NCBI GenBank assembly: GCA_003024785.1
Contig: PUQB01000294.1
Location: 203,501-267,500 of the forward strand
Direction of reading: 5' to 3'
Length of the DNA: 64,000 nt
Source of the DNA: Selaginella tamariscina
Lineage: Eukaryota; Streptophyta; Lycopodiopsida; Selaginellales; Selaginellaceae
The position numbers and the translations under genes are program-made. The notes under the pieces are model-generated. The model ran no database searches and was not told the origin of the DNA. It was given only the letters and a program-made list of their open reading frames with translations. Positions 1 through 16,585 of the stretch are shown here, in pieces; within the stretch, counting starts at the first letter, position 1, and every line of letters starts with the position of its first letter.

Positions 1-310
1 AATACGTGCAAGAAGCATGGGCATTATGCTCGAGATTGTCCTATGAAGAAGCTAAGCGAGCAAAGAAATTTGGAAGGCCAAGCAAGTGGCTAATTTTGCT
101 CGAGCAGATCAAGATGTTTCAAGTTGTGACAATTTGTTCATGACTTCTAGCATTAATCTTCAAGCTCTTGCAATTAGCAGCAACGAGCTCGAATTTCTTG
201 ATAGGCATGAAATGGTTTGGCTTAATAGTGGAGCCAACCAGCATATGACAAAAAATGTTCTGCCAATTGGATCATCCTCTAGAAGGCAAGTGGATCTTTC
301 TTGGCAACAA
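1..310 (+). pseudogene. Ty1/copia gag-pol remnant (zinc knuckle and protease)
   Basis: The first codons give a CCHC zinc knuckle whose first Cys lies just outside the window (C-KKHG-H-YARD-C is visible). About 150 nt further on, after a stop and a change of frame, comes WLNSGANQHMT. This is the copia aspartic-protease motif, normally W-[IL]-x-D-SGA, with the catalytic Asp replaced by Asn. Similarity is lost near position 310, where TATG/TGTA-rich simple sequence begins. I read this as the left-truncated edge of a dead copia element. Family assignment rests on two short motifs in the right order and spacing. Confidence 0.6.
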
Positions 311-739
311 TTACTCAATGTATATGTATTTGTGTATTTGTATATATGTAATTTCTTTCTTTCTCTCTCACACACAACTGTATGTATATATATATGCTTA
401 TTTGTATTTTATAAGTTCTTTATATTTCTCTTTTTGTCACACAAACTCCTACCCACCTGTACACGGCCCTCGCAGCATCCGAAGTAGAGGCCATCACAAC
501 ACCTTTTAGTGCTCCCAAGGTAAAGGCCGGCTCACTAGTGCGGACCTCTGGACTGGATGCTAGTAACAATGTCTTGGCGACAACCAAGGCTTTGTAAGTC
601 ACCCCACATTTGACTTGTGGAGTCCCCAATGACCATTTGTGGGACAATGGAGGATATTAATTACACACAGATGGAGTTCACTGTACCAAGAGAGTTGTGC
701 CCAAAGGAGAGACTAGAGAGTCGGATTAATTTGTTTTAA
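311..739. other. Simple-sequence and degenerate repeat DNA, no gene seen
   Basis: TGTA/TATATG-rich sequence up to about 440 is followed by about 300 nt of non-repetitive, higher-GC DNA. That DNA probably belongs to the same decayed retroelement block as the integrase remnant downstream. I see no domain in any frame. Confidence 0.4.
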
Positions 740-1560
740 ACAAATAAGATCAGCGAGTACCAGCTGCTAAGAGGATGCATCGAGAGAGGTCTGCATCAAT
801 GGAGGCAGAGAGGCACCTCAATTGCCATAGTTGGGCCCCTGCCTCGCCTATCCATGGAGTACCACCCTCAACAAGAATGGTGGCGTTTGAGAAGTGGAGC
901 CTAGACTTTGTGAGTCCAATCAACCCCAGACCCAGGCGACACACTTCATGTACGTTATGGTGGAAATAGGACTATGCCACAAAGGGTAGAGCGAAGGCAC
1001 TCAGGAAGCAATGGCAGGGAAGACAATGAGGTTTATTTATACAAACATCTTGATAAGTTCAGTTGCTCACTAGAGCTAGTATCAGACCAAGGAGCCACTT
1101 CATCAATGAGACTATCCGAGGAAATTAGTCTGCACGTTTGTTCATTAAGCATTGCATGTCAACAACCTACTACCCATAGGGGAACAGACAAGCCAAATCC
1201 ACAAAAAGATATTGGTCCCCATCTTGAGGAAGCTCTACCACAGTGAACCTAGGCGATGAGAGGAGATGCTACCATCCGTGTTACGAGCATAACGATAACA
1301 TTCAAAACCACAACGGGAGCAACACTCTTCTATTTGGCCTATGGCATGGAGGCCATCATGCCATGGGAATTTACCATACCTAGCTTACAAACAAGCCTAG
1401 ACCATAGGATCACGGATGAACCAGTGGTTACATAGAGAAGATTGGAGCAACTAGAATAGCTGAACAAGGATTGATTCCTTGCACAGCTGCTGAGAGAGAA
1501 CTGCCAATAGTAAACCAAACGAGCAAAAAACATGAAAAAAACTTTGGGAGTACGAGGACA
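740..1560 (+). pseudogene. Ty3/gypsy integrase remnant
   Basis: The region shows the gypsy integrase order across several frames: FEKWSLDFVSPINP (first catalytic Asp), then after a frame change a YATKWVEA-like block, then LELVSDQGATF-like sequence (second Asp), a Pro-Gln-Gly stretch near the expected Glu, and finally a PF-x-L-x-YGMEAIMP-like block. At least three frameshifts and several stops separate the pieces. It is dead. The plus-strand orientation matches the ORF remnant and candidate 3' LTR that follow. Confidence 0.7.
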
Positions 1561-1719
1561 GTCTGACTACTCCCCAACATCAGAATGATTAAATGGACCA
1601 AGCGTAACAAGTCAATACTCATCCAACATATCCATGTACCATACGAGGGCCAGGAGTGGATCATAGAGCTTGTGGCACCTAAGTTATCCAAATTTAAGGA
1701 ATTCATCGACCGACCTGAC

Positions 1720-3520
1720 ATTCGACGAGTTCGGAAATAGATGCGGCTTCTCGGGCTCTACGATGTCCCATAGGCAGAAGTGGAGAGGCCAAAATTTGTT
1801 GAGCAAGCTTGCCAATTCATCCAAACGACACAGCTAGAGACTAAGAAGACCAAGCAAGTAGACATTTAGTTCCGGTTGGGCGGCTCGGCATACTTCTACA
1901 TCAACCTAAATTAGCTGGTAGCCATGTTCGGACTACCGAAGAACAGCATACCCCTGGAAGAGCTACTGGACCCCGAATGGTTCCACACCAACTGAGATGA
2001 GATAGCATTGTTCAGGCTCACCATACAGGAAGGGTGGATGTGGATGAGTTCCTGGAGCTCACGGCCTTCATGTTCACCAAAAGAATGGAGAGGCGTGTCG
2101 CCACTCGACTGGTGAACTCCCTATGCAGTGCCTGAGAAGGAGTCTTCGTGGACTGGGTAGATTACCTCAGGCATTACATGATCTTGGCCCTGACCCGAGC
2201 ATCAACAGGATCTGAAAGGGGTCAGGACGAAGGCTCACCACGGCTGGCCACCTCAACATAATGCTCTCCTAGATCATCAACCAAGTCCCAACTCCCCTGC
2301 CAATGCAACTCCGATCGGACACCACCAGGGAGTCAGAGTGAAGAGAGCAAGTAGGCACCAGCCGAGCCGATAAAGGGAAGCAGCTGGCCACATTGGAGTC
2401 ATCTGAAAATGGGCAAGAGAAGACTCCCCACCAGAATAGGCCCGAGGAAGGAGATTGTGGGGAAAGGAATGGAGGCTCCCAGCCAAGGGGTCGATACTGG
2501 CAGTTCCTCTACTGGAAGGCCCTCGAATACCACAACACCCAGCACAAGGACTGTAGGTTGTGGGGGACACCCAACTTGCCCATCACAAGTAGCCAACCCA
2601 TGCGGCAAAGAGGTGGACACAGGTAATATGTTGGACGAGACTTACCGGCACTACTATGCCAATGGGCAATGGGCCACCCCGGCTCATCTCAAACTAGCCA
2701 ATGCCTTCAATTTGATTAGGAAGGTAGTGGCAATGTACAATGACCTAGGCCTCCCCAAAGTATCCACGAACAACAATGCTATAGTAAAAAAACGCTCACG
2801 GACCACTTCCAGACTACTCAAAAGGAAGCCAAGGGGTATGTAGAACAACTTCTCCAGGGAGTCCAACTATGGGAGATTGCAGAGGCCAAGAGGAAGCAAG
2901 TAGAAGAGGAGTGCCAATAGTTAGCCCATAGCTTGGACCAACTGTAGGGCAAGTACGATGGCCTCCAATAGCTCCATGATCAACTTGAACATGATCATGA
3001 GTGGGCCATAGCGGAGAGGGAACAGCAAGCCTTTGAGCATGGCACCAAGCTCAAGCGATGGGAGGTGGAGCTCACGAAGGCCCAACAAGAGTTGCAGTGG
3101 CCAAGGAAGAACTGCATTGGCACACCAGACAGATCACAGAAGTCAAAGCCACTCTCGCGTCCTCCCCAGCAAAGCCCACGCGAGAGGCATAATGGGCAAT
3201 AGTCCCACTCTAGTCGAGCGAGGAATGCAGACATGTCAAGGCCCTCAAGACCCACCATGGACCACCATGGAATTAAAGGTACACACCCAACTACAGGCTC
3301 AACTCCTCGCAGTTAGGGAACATGAGTTACAACACTCGCAAGAGCGGACATGGAAGTTGGAGGTCCAGCTTAAGCAAATCCATGAGCAGTAGGGGTTTGA
3401 GGCAAGGCTATAGAGGGTGACCACGCTATGGGATGCGACCATCACAACCCTCAAGCTGAAACTAGAGAGCGAGATCACCATATACCACCAGCACTATGGG
3501 GTTGATGGTTAAGGGCATGG
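1720..3520 (+). pseudogene. Decayed long ORF downstream of the integrase, coiled-coil-like, many TAG stops
   Basis: One frame can be followed for long stretches as charged, Gln/Glu/Lys-rich, helix-like sequence, for example EECQ-stop-LAHSLDQL-stop-GKYD. It is interrupted mostly by TAG codons, at 2918, 2944 and 2969 in this segment, each where a Gln would fit the flanking heptads. A second block around 1880-2030 gives globular-looking sequence with LVAMFGLPKNSIPLEELL. I do not recognise the product. Position between integrase and candidate 3' LTR suggests an extra 3' ORF of a gypsy element. Confidence 0.45.
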
Positions 3521-3734
3521 CCCAAGGACGTGCCAATGAATAAGTCTGGCATGGTTGACAATAAGTTGACCACCATCAAACCGCTAGCCAGTGCGAACAA
3601 GCGATGGGATAGAGCGGTCAAGTGGGGAAGGTACAATGACAATTGTTAGGCGGCGCTTAACCCAGGGATAGATTGATCGTCCATATCAGCTACCAAGGTA
3701 CTTGGACATCACATGTGAGAGAGCCACATAAATG

Positions 3735-3850
3735 CTATAGGGGAGTGTTAGAATTCATGTTGATAGAGGCTAATAAATAGGTGCCACATCTACCAAGAAA
3801 TTCTGTATTTAGCTAAGTTCTTTTGTTAAGCCATATATGTTGTGTTTTGG
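3735..3850 (+). repeat. Candidate polypurine tract and start of a 3' LTR
   Basis: A purine tract ATAGGGGAG ends at 3745 and is followed directly by TGTTAGAATTC, the usual look of a 3' LTR start in plant elements. The position fits the plus-strand retroelement debris at 740-3520. I cannot locate the LTR end or a matching 5' LTR in the window, so the right boundary is arbitrary. Confidence 0.45.
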
Positions 3851-5808
3851 AGTTCACGACTCTTATTATCTTTCTCCTTGTTTTCATAGGGAGTGCTTTA
3901 GTGTGAAGTTAAATTGGAGCCATTCAAGGTCATCCAAATTGGTCCACTACATTGGCGTAGATGTTGAAAAGTGCCTTGGCTTGCTTATTGTCATGAATTT
4001 TAGTAGCAATGACATATGGCCTTGAAAGTAAATTGCTATCAGATCGATGCCCTAGTTCAATTATGATTTAATAGCACCAAGATCAACAAGCTACATAATA
4101 TTGACCATCGAAGTCGAAGCATTACAACTTAGACAATAATGATGAAGCATATATAGCTACTCATGTACCATACAATATTGAATTGCAGAATAAACTAGAG
4201 TACAATAAAGTAAAATAAACTATAATCATATGGAAATAATTTGGTGTGAAAGCATTGATATGAATAGTAGATTGCTAACGGATTGATGAGTTATTAAAAT
4301 TTAGTTTACTGAGCTACATGATTAACATGCTTTCACAATCTATACATTGGTGAACAAATGATGACTGCATTTGAAATTTAAACAAACATAGATATAACAA
4401 GTAAGACAAAAAAAATTGTATAGCAAACAAAAAATTGTATATAAGAAATGACAAACACCGTAGTAGGTTTTTTATTCAATGCCTTATTTGTCAACGACAT
4501 CTTGCAAATTGTAATAATTGGCAACGCACATCACTTTTACATGGTAAGATTGAATTCATTCTATTGCAATCGACATGCTATTATTTAAAATGCAATTATG
4601 TATTATTTAAATTGAGACTCTTATCACATTTCATTGCCCTTACAAAATATGAACTTCAAATATTCTATTGCATATAGAATAGAATATTCTTGATGTTTAT
4701 GCAGGGATGAGACTCATCTTGTAAAAAAGAAATATTCCTTATGAATATTCTATTTGTAAAGGATAGAATATTGTAAATACTTACATGCATTAATAGTCTT
4801 GTTTAACATATAAAAAAACAACCTTAACATTAAATTGTACAACTCTAACGATATTTTAACGAGAACATTCTCGTTATGTATTCCTTAGTTGTTATCACTT
4901 GAAGAGTGTTTGATTAAAACAGCATTGTTTATTTTTGATTTGACGAGATTAGTCTTGTTCAACATATGAATGAATAGTTACAATAAACATACCATAAACA
5001 AACTGATGTGTATATATTTACTTTTTTCTAAATACTAAACAATGTTAATAAACCATGAGAAATAATTAAGCCACAAATTATAAAAACAAACACAAAAACA
5101 TGACAATAACCACAAAACTAAATGAGACCAGCACTAATGCAAAGGAATTGGACCTAGTGTAAGTTAACTCATTTTTACAAAAATTAAGCCTCCATCCTTT
5201 ATAAGTATGAAAAACATAAAAACTAAGGTTCAACATTTTTCAACGTGTGACTTCGAACTCAAACTCAAAATTGAGCGGACCTTTGGTTAATTCATGAGAG
5301 GTACATCTATATAAGATTGTATATACAATACTTTTACACAGTTTTGTGAACCTTCAAAAGCTTTTATATAAACATAGACACACATAGACTATAGACACAC
5401 ATAAACTGCAACATGGCTTTAGTTAAGTCAATTCTTGTGGTTAAAGAATTTAAAGAAATTAAGTCATAAAACATTTTAAATAAGCATGTTTTCTTATTTG
5501 ATGTGAAAGTAACCCTATCGCAATAATTAAGAATGCATATTTAGATGTTAAACTTTTATGCACGAATCATTGTTACGCAGGTTTATACTTTAATTATTTT
5601 TTGTCAAAAACTAACCGTCGATGGCGAATATATTTGTAAAATACATATAGTACTATAACATAACTTATCAAAGACGTCGTAAACATATCTCTTGACGCCG
5701 AGGAGGACCCTTGTACTTCAAATTATACGGAACGGCGTTTAAGGGTTACTTGGTGAGTTTTACAAATTAAAACAAGAATTATTGAGATTTACACCTTCTC
5801 TAAACCCA
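3851..5808. other. AT-rich intergenic DNA
   Basis: No coding, RNA or repeat signal that I can support. It is rich in A/T runs and short direct repeats and lies between retroelement debris and the 3' end of the potassium transporter gene. Confidence 0.6.
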
Positions 5809-8800
5809 CTACACATAACAAACCATGCCCACATTCAGCATGGTCTCATGAGGTATATGATATATGACACTAGAATCTCTACATATCTTCCTCAAGAAAT
5901 CAATATCAGATCTATTGCAATCCTCTTCATCAAACTCGATCCTTTCCTCGCCCTCACGACTGTGTTGCCCAATATATGAACAACTCCTGTCTCCTTGGAA
6001 TCCAACAGAAACTTCAGTTGATCCTCCACCACATTCCACCGTACCTGCTAATGAAAACAATGTTGCTCAAGTGTGTGTGTGTGTGTGTGGTGTGAGTGAG
6101 TGAGAGAGAGAGAGAACTGTATCATGACAGATAAATATAAAAGACGTATGTGTGTGTACGTGCACATACAAGGCAGAAAAGACACTGCATGTCTGTTTGT
6201 GTGCGTGCTGTGTGTACATACCCGGAAATCACGACTTCTACGTATCTCGGCATCATCTGAACATGTCCCTGGACCATAACTAGAAGTGGCAGACTGCAAA
6301 CTACCGCTGGTACTGCCGCCCCAACCACCAACCACGGTTTCCAGTTGGTATGCAACATCCCCAGCCAATGTCCGCTCTGAGGAGATGGACTCTGCAATTG
6401 AATCATTCCTTATGAATATTGCCAGTGTTTTGATTAACAGCTCTTCGAAGTCTTCATCTTTTTTGTGAACATCCCTATATCCGTATCTAACTGCACACAC
6501 CTGTCATTGTAAACTAGTATATATATATACACGTGCTTGTACATGGCATTTTTTTACCTGTACATCCAGTAGTCTTGTGGTCCGATCCGTCGAAAGAGGA
6601 ACCTTTCATCTTCTGGTACAGTATTCACGGCAAATATTTGACACATACAAAGATAAGCACAGAATGTATTGCAGGGAGATGTGTAACAAAGTGCGAAAAC
6701 ATAGAGGGTACTCCATGCGCAAGCTCTGTATACACAAGTCCGACTCCCGGAACTCGCACAAGCCCAAGGCCAGGTCCGAGTCCGAGTATCCATCCAACTG
6801 GGACTTTGTTCTGTACAAGAGCACATCACACACACACACACACAACATACACAGTACACAGTACATATTACACACACACCTGCATTTCGAATTCGTAACG
6901 CTTTGCAGTACCATAATGCCAAGAGTAGAAGATGAGTAGGAGAGCTGCAGCAATGGCAAGTGGAACCCATCCTCCCTTTGCAACTTTGAAAAGAACTGCT
7001 GAGAAATATATTATTTCCACTGAGCCGAAAACAAGCAGGAATAAAAAGACCAATATAATGTTTGTTTGCCATATGAATAGCATGATTAATGTCATAAGTA
7101 GCGTTGTCACAAGCATCACTGTCATCACTGCTATTCCTGCAAAACCAGTGTGTGTCTGTGTCTACGTGCGCGTGCATGGTGTGTGTGTTATCAAGTTCAG
7201 ACTCAATACTATACTCAGAAGGCAGATACTACTATTAACATTCCACACACACACACATAACTAACCATAGGCGTTGCCTATTTGTGTAGTTTCCCCAAAT
7301 CCGGCAGTAATGGCCAGACAAAGGAGCATAAGTATCCAGTTAACTTCTGGGACGTATATCTGACCAAGTATACGGTTGGACGTGTGTACAACCTTAACCC
7401 TTGGAAAACATCCAAGTGCAACGGACTGCTTCACAATAGAGAATGTTGCAGATATGGTGGCCTGACTAGCAACTATAGCGGCGATAGTCGCAATCGCAAA
7501 CATTGGCCAATATACGGGATCTATAAAAACATAATAATGTTTATGCAAGTACTTAACTAATTATTTTAAAATTCTTATTAGTAATATTAAATATAGACTT
7601 GCTTGGAATTGAGTAATAAAATGTCTCAGCAACTTCATCTGGATACTTGAGTAGAAATGCTCCCTGACCAAGATATGCCAGTAACAAACATGGGAATACC
7701 AATAAAGTGAAAGCAAGCTGCAATATATACATATATACAATGTTAATCCCTATGTATTTACTATATATACAAAAGCAATTAATATTGTACTTGATACAAT
7801 ATTAATTTATACAGGTTCTACTGTAAAATATTGTCATGCACTCGTAACAAATTATTACCCGTATTGAAACAGTTGAGAAATGGCCCAAGTCAGCAAACAA
7901 AGCTTCAGCTCCTGCAGTCATATACAATAAGTATATATTTAATATTCATTTATAATTTTTAAGAGCAATATATAAAATTAAGAATTTATATTACTAAATA
8001 AAAATATAAATTTACCTGTGATAGATAGAACTATCCCACCAAGTTTGGACCAGCCTTTAGATTTAGTACGTTTTAAAAATCTAAAACCCGCTAAGGGAGA
8101 GAGAGCCTTAAAAACATCTGGTTCATGTACAGCAATGTTGTAAACACCAACGGCTCCGATTGAAAGTAGCCAGATCAAGATCACGGGACCAAACATAAAA
8201 CCAACTTTGTCCGTCCCAAAATGTTGTAAGCTAAATAATAAAACAAGTATAACTAGTGCAATAACCACCACATGACCTGATAAAAATAATATTAATTCAA
8301 TCAAACTATATAAATTAATTATATAAAGGTTATGTATTTTAAACCTTGGCGAAAAGATGGATGTGCAACTCTGATGCCACTCACTGATGAAAGAACTGCA
8401 GGGGGAAACAACAAATAAAATTATTAATATAGTTGTATTTTAATATTTAAAAATGTTAACAAAAGAATTAACCTGATATTGCGGGTGTCAACACACCGTC
8501 TCCAATGACCATGGAAGTACCAAGAAGGACCAGAGAGAAGAGACTTTTGAAGGACCTCGCTCTTTTCCAGCATACTCTTTATTTTGGACGCTCGAGATTT
8601 GTCGGGCATAGCTCTCCGTACATACGTTGTCAAATTCTGGTCCGTTGGATGCTGATTTGGGATGGTGTTTACCTTTGCATGCCTGCATATTAATGAATAC
8701 AATGCAAACGTTCCACCTGAAATTTTAAACATAAATAAATATTAATATGAAACATGGTAGTATTTTTAATTAACTAATCACCTTCTCCGTTGTCATTTGC

Positions 8801-9546
8801 TCTGAGGACGATGAACACATACTTAACCAATGGAATAAGTGTGACAGAGTAAACGATGAGTGACACCGCACCAAGAATATCCCTCCGATCGGATATTCCA
8901 TCTGGGAATATACTTGAGAATACGTAAAGTGGGGAAGTTGCAAGGTCTCCATATACAATTCCAAGACTCAGAAACGCCAGCCTAATCGTTACTGCTAATG
9001 GGTGCACCTTTAAACAAAATGTTAAGAATACACACACACACATATGTGTAAAATATAAGTTGTATACACACACGTAGCATATGTGTATATGTGCATGTTT
9101 CTTTCTATCAAGTATATTTGCTGAGATGATTATATATACATATGTACTAATCTACTGACTTGCAAGTGAACAAACATTTTCTTGCTGTGGTGTAGGTACT
9201 CTCTCTCTCTCTCTCTCAATATTTAAAGTTGCGTACCACATTAGAAATCTGCCTCTCTTCTGTTATACACACACACACACACACACACACTGTGCAGGCC
9301 CATGTATATCAGTTATAAATATTGGATATTGTAATATAATAAAAATTCATCTTCTCAATAATGATATATGTATATACAAAATCAATTCACAAATCAAAAT
9401 AAAATTTAAATTAGAATTTTTATTTTTAATTAAAAAATTTTACTTACTTTAAAATTTTCAATTCCTCGAACATGTGTAGCTTCTTCACCCAAAGGCTGGT
9501 CCAGACTACGATCCAATTGCCACATCTTCCCTTTGTTTTCACTCAT
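5809..9546 (-). CDS. HAK/KUP/POT-family potassium transporter, 12 exons, four frame breaks
   Basis: K+ (H+-coupled) transporter of plasma or internal membranes. Exons on the minus strand: 9546-9448, 9007-8782, 8716-8473, 8395-8345, 8276-8016, 7911-7859, 7717-7603, 7520-7266, 7136-6880, 6810-6558, 6500-6222, 6044-5809, about 2.33 kb of coding sequence, normal for the family. The ATG at 9546 gives [18 protein letters not shown], then [43 protein letters not shown], and the cytosolic tail with [17 protein letters not shown] and RARKGSS. Reading through needs corrections in a CT run (about 8532-8541), at CCGTGAA (6625-6630), a TG run at the exon 11 acceptor (6494-6500) and a T run (5897-5899). 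Intron 7 appears to use a GC donor. The family call is certain; whether the gene is functional is open. Confidence 0.93.
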
Positions 9547-10554
9547 TCATGCTGTTCTTCCTCCATGTCCAATGTGTAATATCTAAATAAAATTGATTTA
9601 ATAAAGATTTTAAAATAATAAACAAGGTCATCACTATATAGACAAACTTAGAAAGAATAAAAACATATGCTAAGAATCTACTGAGCTACTTAAGTCTATC
9701 TTAACATGTTACTAACTTTAGCTTACGCTGCAATTTGGCGCTTGGTTTTAAGTCAACCAATGTGCCAAATCATTTAATTTTTATAAACATAATATTCAAT
9801 AATAAACAATTAAGCACGTGTACACACCCACGCACATGCATATCCTGACCACATATAATAACATAATGAGATTCCATTGCTTTGGATTTCCATGGTACAA
9901 GCACTTCCAAATGGAAAATAGAATCGTTGTAAAAATCAAATTAATAACAGTTATGTTTAATACATAGTATGAATTAAACTAGTTAAACATAAATACAGCT
10001 ACTATTTATTTAGCAGCTAAACGGCTGTACAAATTCAGGGATACATATACATACATTAAAACATACATAACTATATACTATTCCAATAATATCTTTTAAA
10101 ATGAGGTATTTTGTGAGTATATTGGATTATCTATTTTGAAGTTTGTAAAGGTATGTCTCTATACGTAACATATATGTTGTATGTATATAAGATATAGAGA
10201 AAGAAGAGCATTCAATTATAGATAAGAACAGCTCATTATATTTTTAGCCCACGTGGCATCCTTTAGTACACGTCATTATGTCTCATGCTCAAATATATTT
10301 ATATATAATAAATCAAATTTAGTTGCCAAATTAAGAATAAACTTAGGTTAAAAATTTAGTCACTAGGTTAAAGGTGATATATAAATATAAGTTATATGTT
10401 CTTCTAGTTTTAATAAAATGTTGTATGAATATTCTTTAGTCCTAAACGGAAGTGTACGGAGTTCATGTCCGTACGTGTCATCGATGATAAACCTCTCAAA
10501 ACCCTTAAGAGCCCTAAACAGGGAGCGAAGAACGATGGCGTTAGGAGCACGGCA
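9547..10554. promoter_or_regulatory. Shared upstream region between divergent HAK and gyrase B genes
   Basis: About 1 kb separates the two divergent start codons. It is AT-rich and has no ORF beyond a possible in-frame N-terminal extension of gyrase B from an ATG at 10465. I cannot assign a convincing TATA box among the many TA-rich tracts. Confidence 0.4.
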
Positions 10555-15162
<4,608 letters not shown>

Positions 15163-16530
15163 TTAGCTGTATAGCATTTACTTCAAGTTTTGTCACAAAG
15201 ATATCATTAGTCTCGTTTGTGATCATATGTGATTAATTAACTTCTTGTATATCTTCTTAATTATGAATGATGTGTTATTAAAACCATAAACACACACACA
15301 CACATTTCTAAATATATGATATTACAGTATAAGTACGAATGCTACCCGTAACTACAGATAACCTTATAGCCATAGAGAAATATTGTGTTTGAACTTGCTA
15401 CTTTGAATTTTTATGTATTAATATTTAAATAAAGAAAGGTCCTATCAGTTTTATTTCAATCAAAGGACCCCATGCAGTTGCATCTGTACAAGCAAAGCAT
15501 GTATGTATTAGCAATAACCCTAAGTAATTATTATTGTCTATTCCGGACGAATGTGAAATCCGATTAGTCTTTTAATTAAAGGATCCTAAGTAGTAGTTTC
15601 TATTGTTTATTCGTGATAATTAAACTTATTACAAATTCTATTGTTTAACCTTTAATATCTTCCAACCTAAAACTTATGAAAATTAACATTCAGGATTAAG
15701 ATTTAATTTAACGGTTGAGGTTTCAATCTTGATTGAACATTTAAGATTTATAACTTGTTTACTACATTTAATCAGATACTTTTAAAATAGCTTGTTAATT
15801 TTTATATTATTGAGTTAGAATTAAGTCATGCGTGAGTTAAAAAAATAAAGATCTTAACTATATAATTGATGATGTTCTAAAGTTTTAAACACACAATATA
15901 TATATATATATATGGTTGAGATGAGACGTTATTACGAGAAAATGTGTGTGATCCTATCCCGTTGCACAGCACCAACCCTTCCTATCCCATAACACATCAT
16001 CCGTGTCGTTGTCTTTTTATTATTTATAAAGTTTATTTACTATTCATATATATTGAAAATATATTCTTTAGGGATCATATTATGGGTCTTAATAATATAT
16101 TAATAGTTGTATAAATCTCTTGGTCTCAAAGTGTGTGTGTATACATTAGCAGTATCGTTTAAAGATATGACTTTCACAAATAAATATATATTTTTATGAT
16201 ATATTAACTTTATTGAAAGCCTTTATAACCTATTATTAGGGTTAATAATATCATGTTATTCTCTTAAATCCCTTTATCTATTCTCATATTTACTTTTGTT
16301 TGGTAGATAAGTAAAATGTATAGGTGTATTTAAATTATTCATATATTTTGAAAATTCCTTCTTTACTAATTTTTAATAAATTTTAATTTGAAATAACATA
16401 AGCATCGTATTAACAACTAAAATACCTTAAATTTAATATTATACTTTAAAGCTAAATTGCATATATGCATTAGTTCAGATTAATTAGTGTATTGTATAAG
16501 TTATTCCTTTGCTTGAGTCTTAAGATTTAT

Positions 16531-16585
<55 letters not shown>

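Noticed and set aside
6048..6939. Several plus-strand ORFs with Cys/His/Thr-rich sequence across the transporter
   Set aside because: They are antisense shadows of transporter exons and TG/CA repeats; the minus-strand frames carry the family motifs.
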